Shown here piece by piece: positions 56,775 to 64,000 of a DNA stretch of 64,000 nt (its first letter is position 1; each line of letters begins with the position of its first letter). The translations under genes and the position numbers were made by a program. The stretch is from Lepeophtheirus salmonis. Taxonomy: Eukaryota; Arthropoda; Copepoda; Siphonostomatoida; Caligidae. Where the stretch lies: assembly GCF_016086655.4 (NCBI RefSeq), contig NC_052132.2, forward strand, positions 12,092,805 to 12,156,804, in the 5' to 3' direction. The notes under the pieces were generated by a model, which saw only the letters and a program-made list of their open reading frames with translations, was not told the DNA's origin and did no database searches.

Positions 56775-57099
56775 CATCAATTGATAGAGATTTCGATGCA
56801 TTGGCTATCATTTGATCCATAAACGATGTCTGTTTCCACTGCTCCGAGGATGATGATCTTTGTATTTTATAGGAGGAGCAGGGTCTGCGCCCACGTGAAC
56901 CAGATTCTTCATCTAGAAGTTCATCCTCGTCAGAGCCAATTTCGCTAATAACTGAGCAGTTACTAAAGTTATAAGGAGATTTTGAACCAAGATACGAGGC
57001 AGGGTGGCAGGATCCTTGACGTTTCAGTGAGGGTCGCATTTCTGAGAGGATAATTTCTTTATCGTTCGGGGAAGACATGGTATCAAATTTAAATGTTAT
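56775..57099 (-). CDS. Likely first coding exon of an unrecognised host gene
   Basis: The minus-strand frame runs from ATG at 57078 for 101 complete codons plus one base, then meets G|GTAAGA (donor at 56774-56769), a strong consensus and phase 1. Upstream, TTGATTACAG at 57113-57100 is a plausible acceptor, so the exon may be 56775-57099 with a 21-base leader. The protein starts MSSPNDKEIILSEMRPSLKR and contains an acidic run GSDEDELLDEESGSRGRRP at about residues 49-67 and a Ser-rich basic part (SSYKIQRSSSSEQ) before FMDQMIANASKSLSIDG. The base composition is near 45 percent GC, above the surroundings. It looks like the cytosolic, phosphorylatable N-terminus of a larger protein. I do not recognise it, and no second exon was found in the window. 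It lies on the minus strand with transposon debris on both sides. Confidence 0.7.
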
Positions 57100-57104
57100 C
57101 TGTA

Positions 57105-57475
57105 ATCAAAGAATTTTCTAAAAAACAATTGTCTTTGTTTTCATTTTGTAATGAGTGAATGTTAAATATATATAAATTATTTTTGTATAAAAAAAGGCTA
57201 AGATGAGCGTTAGTGAAAAAGATAAAGAAATGTATATTTAATGGTCATAATATATAATAAAAACACTTTAAAGAAAGTAAGCAGGAATTGGTAGATCTTA
57301 CCATGGTTTTTAATCTAATAGTACATGAGCAAATTTAAGAAGAAAAAAAAACATCAATATCGACCAGAACTTTCTGAGGGAGTCTCTTTTTTTTTTGCCG
57401 CAGAAATGTTGATGTATCAACAAAGTTTAGTAAAGTTTTGGGTATCATGGCGGCAGCTACTCCAGATATAAAGGA
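57105..57475. other. Probable intron or 5' flank of the 56.8 kb exon
   Basis: AT-rich, no recognised signal. If the acceptor at 57100 is used, this is intron sequence. Confidence 0.35.
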
Positions 57476-57479
57476 GATT

Positions 57480-57790
57480 GAATTTACAGCGGTGTAACGG
57501 CGTTGCGCTGTGACAATGATTTTTGTCCAGTTCAACATAGAGATTTCAGATCGGGAGTTCTCAACGGTGACTGGCGTCCCAATTCAAACCTTGCAGAAGA
57601 TTTGTAAGTCTCTTTAGGAGACGGATGATCCCTCAGGTCACTGAAATGGCTGAGTGAGCAGTGCTATGACTTCATTTGGAAGGAAATATTCCCCTCAACA
57701 GTCGGAATCCTATTCTGATGGATTATTTTGTCTGGGCTACGTTGAATCTTAAATAAGTCGTGCCATCAAAAAGTCTCTGAAGACAATAAC
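57480..57790 (+). mobile_element. Internally deleted mariner (N- and C-terminal pieces)
   Basis: The plus strand reads FVQFNIEISDREFSTVTG and VPIQTLQKICKSL, the N-terminal helix-turn-helix of one mariner family, followed by ETDDPSGH. It then passes to YDFIWKEIFPS, and in another frame MDYFVWATLNLK and KSLKT, the block 'DFxxKEIWPPxSPDxNPMDYFVWxxLExK'. The middle of the protein is missing. The 67-codon minus frame 57335-57538 is a shadow. Confidence 0.65.
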
Positions 57791-57889
57791 AGGGGTGGGA
57801 AGTATAATGCAAAATATTTTTCAGTGTCGTGTTTTTTAAATCTACTGTGTTAATCTTGCTAAACTCCTACTTGACCTGAAAGTACAGTC

Positions 57890-58600
57890 CATATATAAAA
57901 ACTTTTGTTTTCGTACTTAATCTGGTCAGTTTTACCAAAAAGCATCTAGAGGAGAAACGTAAAGTCATTGCAAAAAATTTCAGAACGTCAACGATGCTAA
58001 GGCACCAAAAGTCACAAAATATGCTAGGAACACTGTCTAGGACGTCTGCAAGCGACTGAAGGCGGGTAAGGGTATTTCCCATTCCTATTCCACATGTGGT
58101 TGACACAAAGCCAAAACGCGAACAAGCCACTCTCTTGATGGGTTCAAGACGTCCATTTAAACTAATTCTGGGACCTCAATGGCTTCTCTTGCTCAGAGGA
58201 GGTCTATCAGTAGGAGGATGGCGGCCAAAGCTATCAAAAACGACCTTGGCTTGAAGGCCTAGATCATGGGAGAGTGTCAGCTTCTTACTACGAAGATGAA
58301 GACTGTACGGTTGCAAAGAGGCAAGAAACTCCACCAAATTTGTACATTAAACTCGGTATCATAAAACTATTCAGTGATGTGTCAAACTTATCATTGGACC
58401 ATGCACACAACACAAAGAATCATCTTGTGATGGCGACCATGTTCCCGACCACGATAAAGGTGTTTAACTTTATCAACAGTGACAGGAATATCATGCCGAC
58501 TCACATCTTTGACAACTGTCTCAAGTTGACCTCCTCTCTCAAAAGCCAAAAAGTTACGAATATGACTAGTTATATTTCAAAGTTATGCATAAAAATATAA
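57890..58600 (+). mobile_element. Second mariner (maT-like) N-terminal half to D1 region
   Basis: On the plus strand, through frame changes: RLKAGKGISHSYSTCG, then RTSHSLDGFKTS, SMASLAQRRSISRRM and AAKAIKNDLGLKA (second helix-turn-helix), LLTTKMKTVRLQRGKKL, then in the frame 58274-58600 IIKLFSDVSNLSLDHAHNTK (the D1 block 'IxxFSDExxFxxDxxxN', Asp kept), VMATMFPTTIKVFNFINSDR and NIMPTHIFDNCLKL ('SxxMVxGxVSSDGxxMPPHFFxxGLKV'). Translation then drifts to a stop. D2, D3 and the C-terminus are missing. It is a different family from the deleted copy immediately before it. Confidence 0.8.
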
Positions 58601-58604
58601 AAAT

Positions 58605-59225
58605 TCTATTATTCTATTTTACTTCAATTTTTAGCACACATTGCATAGTAATTCGAAAATTCAAGTTAATAGTAAATGATGAATTATCATATTTTAATAG
58701 GATCTTGCTTAAATGAGTTTCAAAAGTAGAGACCAGGGGTTCTCAAACTTTTTTCATTGACTTACCCCCTTCGAAATTCAGTTATAAAGGCCGAGTTATA
58801 AGGTTTTTGGAAGAATATCTTGAAATAACTCTTCACTGATTTGTTTGTATGCTGCATACAAACGAACTTCGTCTATGCCATTTAATAACAAAGATAGATG
58901 TGAAAACAGCTGGCCCCTCTGGACACATAGGAAATAGGCATACAACATGTAAAACTTTGCCAATCAAAACCTTTATACCAATATTTATTGTTTTGTTTTT
59001 TTCCAATTGAGTTCAGATCAAAAATATTTATATCAAATTTATGGTACTATATTGGAGGGGCATGTTTCGGATGACATTTCTTTTGAAAATCCAGGAAATA
59101 TAAATCATGCAAGATGACTTACTACTGCGAATAGCATTCTAAGTCTGTATTTTTTTAAGAAAATCCTTCTTATAAAATTGTTTTTCTTGTCAATGTTGTA
59201 ATGTTTTTTTATACTCCCATATGGC
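58605..59225. other. AT-rich stretch with a hAT-like terminus
   Basis: At 58735 the sequence CCAGGGGTTCTCAAACTTTT, then TTACCCCCTT, looks like the start of hAT-superfamily elements ('CAGxGGTTCTCAAAC..TTxxxxxxxACCCC'). A similar start, GCAAGGGTCCTTCAACTTTT and CAATCCCACTTTTTAG, occurs at 60922. The matching other ends were not pinned down. Confidence 0.4.
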
Positions 59226-59229
59226 TCAC

Positions 59230-59530
59230 CATAAAGAAGAATTCATTTGTAAAGGATATGGCAAGGCAAATATTTCAAGCAACAAAATAGATTAAAGCTC
59301 ACGAGGAAAGAGTTCAAACCAGTTATACAAGAAAATGCTTATGTTTATCATCCAGAAAATGTTTTTCTTATAATGATTTGTGATGATAAACCTGAGATTT
59401 TCCGATGAGCAAATCGATAACAATATCATTAATGAGGAGCTGTTCATTCCAGAAAAATATCCATCACATACTCAAGCTGTCAAAAGAGCAGTTAAAAATG
59501 TGACAGAATCATCAATTTATGTTTATTATA
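59230..59530 (+). pseudogene. C-terminal relic of the 6.3 kb protein family
   Basis: The frame near 59395-59520 reads INLRFSDEQIDNNIINEE, then LFIPEKYPSHTQAVKR and AVKNVTESS, matching the family ending 'xxFSDEEIxxxxxxxxxxPxxPCHTQAVERxVKxVTEAS'. Upstream frames (HKEEFICKGYG and later) are too decayed to place. The reading matches a protein family that I recall as a multi-copy, uncharacterised one; an N-terminal piece of the same family lies at 6330-6848. Confidence 0.55.
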
Positions 59531-59534
59531 TATA

Positions 59535-60555
59535 ATCGTTTTTTTAAATATTGTTCAATGTACAATATATAAATCGGATATATTTATGTATAACCGAAAT
59601 TAAAGAAAATTCAAAATATTAGTGTTACTTACAAAAATTAGTTATTGTGATTCTTCATACTAGGTAAAATGTAAGGCTAAAAAGTTTACTTTAATTGATT
59701 CTAATGAAAAGAGCGGTCCTCATGTCTGGTTCTACATTGATGGAGAACTTAAATAAAGATAAAATGTTGGATACTATATTTTACGTTAAAGCGCAAGGCC
59801 TAGGGCAAGTGTCCCTTACAACCATCACTTGCTGTTATAATTGTTGTTAAAAAAGAACTTAAATTATGTTTATCAAAAAAATACAAGTATTACTACATAA
59901 AGTCAGACAAATATTTGTTTTCAGATTTATTTGGGCTTACAACGTTTATAATTCTTAATTCCATTAGTTACTCAAATAAAAAATATTTTATTTGAAACTT
60001 CTTATCAACATGATTGGAAATATCCCATAAAAAAATAACTAATCTTTTAGTTGGATGACTTTAAATTAATCGTGAGCACTATAAATATATATTCTTTTAT
60101 GTAAAGATGTACCACTTGAACTTTCTTATGGCACAAATAAATGCACTTGCAAATTATTGTTCATTGATACTTGAACATACAAGAAAACCATCGAAACAAA
60201 GAAATATATTGATTTTGTTGACTATAAAATGTATTACTTATTGAAATATAAGTGTTATGAATTCTCGATTAAAACACTGTTGAATAATATAAAAGTTTTG
60301 TATTTATAATTCTTGAAAAAGTATAGGGCCCACTTTCCTCATTCAACTATCATTACGCCTCGTAGTCAAAAAGGGTACTAATTTTAAATGTATTGTCAAA
60401 CTAGAACATCTGTGAATAATTTTTTTAAACTTAGTTTTCTTTTTCATTGAATTAATATTATACTACAGGATGATACCTATGAATCTGTTATACATTTAGT
60501 GACCTTAAAAGACAACAAAAGGAAGTTTTATCATGTTGTTTATTTTAGAAAAAAT
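59535..60555. other. AT-rich stretch, nothing recognised
   Basis: A GCGCAAGGCCTAGGGCAAGT word at 59792 recalls the GCACAGGCCTAGGGCC word of family C at 27178 but stands alone. Confidence 0.35.
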
Positions 60556-60559
60556 ATAC

Positions 60560-60930
60560 CAACATATTTATTTATCATGGCCACCCTCTGCAGTAATAAC
60601 GGCCTCAATGTAGTGTTGGAATCTGAAGAAAAGATTGTTTGGCTGAGATTTCTTTTAAGCCAGGAAGGAAACCTTTTTAAATTTTTCAACATTTTGGCCT
60701 CTTGAGCGGTTGCTAAGAGATTTTTGAGGTTAAGTCAATACAATTTAACCCCCCGAGTCCTTGTTAATGGCCAAAGAGATGGTCTTCATTGAAACCTTAT
60801 TCTTTATGGTAAGTTTAGACACCGGGATGAATAGATTTCCAATTAGGGTTTATTTGAGGACACCCAAGAACCTTTGAGTTTGCTTTTTGTCAGCTTGGCG
60901 GCGATCATACGATCCTCTAGAGCAAGGGTC
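60560..60930 (-). mobile_element. Mariner relic with intact C-terminal end
   Basis: The minus-strand reading ends VITAEGGHDK and a stop near 60571, the 'AVIxAEGGHxx' ending of maT-like transposases, preceded by FFRFQHYIEA in a shifted frame. Further upstream (60840-60925) DRMIAAKLTKSKLKGS and, in another frame, LTIKNKVSMKTISLAINKDS may be helix-turn-helix sequence, but this is less certain. The catalytic blocks are missing. The plus-strand frame 60499-60705 is a shadow. Confidence 0.65.
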
Positions 60931-61270
60931 CTTCAACTTTTTTCTTGCAATCCCACTTTTTAGTGAGCTAAGACTCAATTTCCCAAAACAGCATCAGTCT
61001 TTGACAAATTCGATTTTAACCTATGTAGTGTATACTACGTAAATATATATCTTTTGGAGTATTACATTTTTTGCTAACAATTATCTAATGGAAATTAAAT
61101 ACATATGAAGAGATTCCTTACGTTTTTGTCTCAATTGATTTGGTCCATAAAAACATACAAGTGCCTCAATGTTTGGTTACACTTTTGAAATGGCGCAGCG
61201 CAAATCAGATTCAACATCAATCAGGCTTTGCAAATTTGGTTTACATCTAAACCATGCTCGAAAATGCCTA
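60922..61270. mobile_element. Probable hAT-type terminus and inner flank
   Basis: Starts AGCAAGGGTCCTTCAACTTT, similar to the terminus at 58735. Inward, around 61185-61230, ATGGCGCAGCGCAAATCAG is the kind of GC-rich word found near hAT ends. The 64-codon frame at 61169-61363 has no hAT domain. Identification as hAT rests only on the end motif. Confidence 0.35.
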
Positions 61271-61429
61271 CTCACACAGGTGCGTGGAGGAAAATACAAC
61301 CATTATTTTATTGGCCACCACAGTAACGCAAGGATACGAATCATAAATAATGGCCCAGAATGACATGACACTTTTCTCTGCAAAAATAGTATTTGCTACT
61401 GAGTCATGCACCAGATCCAAAAACTACTC

Positions 61430-61700
61430 GGCAATATCGTCTGCTTCCTTCGGAAGCTGTGAACTCGAAAGCTGAAGGGATCCCTTGTTAGATCCACCCT
61501 TGGCGTTTCGCTTTTGAATCACGGAGAATAATGTTGAAAATCGTATAGCAGCTTGTTGTGGTGGATGATGGCTTCGTTTTTGAGAACGTAGCTGAAGCCA
61601 GCAGCAGTCTCGCTGCGCCCAGTCTTGATCTTGCCTCACTTTTTCCCACACATTCACAAATCTGAACCCATAACATACATACAATATCATCACAACCCAC
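61430..61700 (-). other. GC-richer block, candidate exon
   Basis: Roughly half G+C in a surrounding near one third. Two overlapping minus-strand frames are open, one (61693-61424) reading VNVWEKVRQDQDWAQRDCC, then QLSSSQLPKEADDIAE, the other (61730-61488) SRLGAARLLLASATFSK. A possible acceptor GGGTTCAG lies at 61671-61664. I recognise neither protein, and cannot choose the frame. It could be an exon upstream of the one at 56775, or a fragment of an unrecognised repeat. Confidence 0.3.
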
Positions 61701-61734
61701 AGAATAAAATAACCTTGGGAATATAAGCAAGTAT

Positions 61735-64000
61735 GTGTAATTACTTAATAATAAGAGCTCTGTTACCCACCAGTTACACTAGTTTTATTGTCAATACTTA
61801 TTTCAGTATGCTCAGGCAATATAAAATCTAATTTAAATGTACTTTATTTATCCTTATAATGTCGTTTTTCGTACCTTTTTTTTTTGTTTATTTAACCATT
61901 TTAATCGAGGTGTAAAGAGTTAAATTAACTGAGCCTGCTTTCAGATTATTGCTTTTATCCATTTAGTTTCTTGGATTCTTCTTTTTTTTTCAATGTAAGG
62001 ACTAAGACGTATAATTGTAGATACAAAATTATAATATTCTACCCATTAATTTATATTATGCACACAAACTCATCAAAACTACTAAGATTTGCAAAATTCG
62101 CATAAAGTAATGAATATTTGATAATTTTTTTCAAAAATGGTTAAAATAAAAAGTAATATATTTTGCATCCCCAAACTCATGTTTTGAAGATTATTTTAAA
62201 ATAAGTATTTATTATTTATCGATGACTTATATCGTACAAGTATTTTTAACCATAAAGCAGACTATTTGTCATGATATTTCGCCGAATGACAAGTTTCTGA
62301 ATGGACATCTTGCCTCTCGACAATTTACCAAATATATTTTAACTCAATTTAAAATGATTTTATGACAAATTGGTATTGTGTATATAATATATACATTATA
62401 AACGTAAATGAATTGTTAAATATATTTTTTTAAATTATATTCATCCATCATCATTTCATAAACAAAACACTACTGTATGTGGTTCGAATTTAGTGGAATC
62501 TTTAACGTTGTAATACTTCAAATATATATATATATATATTAAATCGATACTTAATGTTATCTTCTAAACTTTTTCATGCTAGCTCACATAGATGCGGCCA
62601 ACTATTTCGGAAGGTAACGTATTTTACCTAATACTTTGCGTGGTTTACAAGACAATGGGAATAATCCATCTTGTCGAATGATAATTAATTGATTTTTATT
62701 ACAAGTTGCTTTCGTTATTTATTTAATATATTTAAAGTACTACAACAGTAAAGATTCAAACCACATACTACTGTGTTGTGTTCATATAATGATGATTATT
62801 AAATATAATATTAAAAAATATATTTTTCTGAGTAATGACATTAATTTTGTGTACCTGGGTACAGCTATTTTTCCACTTATTATTATATAAAAGCATTAAT
62901 TTGAATTTTTGAACATACTAAATACAATATTTTTAATAAGACAGTAAAATCCTTAAGTTAAAGTATTCTTGGGAATCTAAATTTATAAATTAGACATTGT
63001 ACTTTTGTATTAATGTAATTTATTTCCTCTTAATATGGTCCAATCTAAAAATATGAAAAGAATCTTTAAGCTCGAGACTTAATTTAAACTTTTAGAAAAA
63101 ATCCCAATTACATCGCCCATTATATTAACTTTCCAAAAATGTTGGGATGTCTCCAGCAATTGTTTTCAAACAAAACATTCTATCTCTTCTGAACGCTTAT
63201 GAATTTACCTATATGACATATACAGTATATACAAAAAAAACCACTTAAGATACAATCTTTTTAAATTGAATTAAAATATACAATCATACAATATATTAGA
63301 TATAATTTATAAGCCAAATGTCCCTAATGATCCTTTGGGAAATTTTTTTTGCCGCCTTGTCCTAGAATTATTTTTAATCAATATATTTACTAGTACAAAA
63401 TGGAGGTCATATATAAAAAAATTACAGTAAATTTAAATGACGATGTTATTATAATCGTTCAACTGTTTAGCAATAAAAAAGTTCACTAACGGAAGGTTAA
63501 AAGCTCCTAAATTTGTGAAAGATTTATAGATACGACTGAGCATGAGGAAAAAAAATTGCCTTGAGTTGGTCAAAGAAAAAAGGAAAGACATAAAAATTTA
63601 TAACTAAAAGCTGTGTTTGTTTGTTTTTACAACCAGGATGTCAGTAATAAGATAAACACACTATAAGTAAACACATAAGAATGTTTGAAATGAATTGATG
63701 AATGTCGTGTCTTTCATATTATTTCCATTTACACATAGGTACAGAAAAACAACTTTCAAGTCCTAAAGAAAAAGAAAAATATATTTTTCTTGCTTTTAGA
63801 TATGAACCCCAAATACGGCATTGTATCTATTGAAGGTTACTGTCCATACTACATATTATATATTTAGCTGTAGATTAAGGAATTTATTAAAATAAGTGTC
63901 AATATATGTAACATATATATGGATCTATATTCTATGGTTTATTGACTTGAAAGATGCTCGTAAATCCGGGAATATAATAAGTAACTTAAAAATTATGGCA
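61735..64000. other. Quiet AT-rich tail
   Basis: TA run at 62523-62540, and no open frame over 60 codons. Positions 63437-63510 carry the repeat shared with 14162-14250 (AATGACGA, TATAATCGTTCAACTGTT). Nothing else recognised. Confidence 0.4.

Noticed and set aside
1..64000. tRNA, rRNA or snRNA genes
   Set aside because: No cloverleaf with GGTTCRANNCC-type box and no conserved rRNA or snRNA words were seen by eye; a tRNAscan or Rfam run could overturn this.

Overview
The window is AT-rich eukaryotic DNA. It has long A/T runs and very little coding sequence, and the usual signs of bacterial operons are missing. The transposon relics are mostly Tc1/mariner (maT-like and mariner-type), plus piggyBac, hAT, an L1/Tx1-type LINE and a small LTR element, which points to an arthropod. 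The style of the transposases and the repeated short families remind me of caligid copepods (sea lice such as Lepeophtheirus), but this is recollection and was not tested.

Only one stretch looks like host coding sequence: a minus-strand exon at 56775-57099, with a start codon, a consensus donor and a plausible acceptor. Its product is a Ser-rich, acidic N-terminus that I do not recognise. A GC-richer block at 61430-61690 could be another exon, with much lower certainty. No rRNA, tRNA, CRISPR or bacterial-type regulatory element was seen.

Repeat landscape, left to right. 0-9 kb: repeat fragments, a deleted mariner (4.85-5.3 kb), an eroded minus-strand fragment of an arthropod protein family that I associate with transposons (6.33-6.85 kb) and a more complete mariner (8.25-8.98 kb). 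10-19 kb: another mariner (10.66-11.28 kb), copies of a GGTCCT-type short repeat, a mariner invaded by a miniature LTR element with a perfect 5-bp target duplication (15.98-16.88 kb), two inverted LINE 3' ends around a mariner N-terminus (17.26-18.06 kb), and a tandem repeat of about 241 bp (18.25-18.83 kb). 19-33 kb: an inverted-repeat-bounded segment, a hAT C-terminus, a piggyBac relic bounded by TTAA, one arm of a long dispersed inverted pair, and three mariner relics. 34-52 kb: many copies of a dispersed family here called A, a foldback element (42.85-43.43 kb) whose junction with a mariner is duplicated at 50.2 kb, and a second internally deleted mariner at 49.3 kb. 52.2-54.95 kb: a LINE with gag zinc knuckle, endonuclease and the start of reverse transcriptase. 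56-64 kb: the host exon, two different mariners side by side, hAT-like termini and a quiet AT-rich tail.

Almost every transposase here is broken by stops, frameshifts or internal deletion, so the region reads as a transposon graveyard, probably intergenic or intronic to the gene that owns the 56.8 kb exon. The most notable observations are the miniature LTR element nested in a mariner, the recurrent N-terminus-joined-to-C-terminus deletion form in several mariner families, the palindromic LINE tails, and the duplicated foldback/mariner junction.
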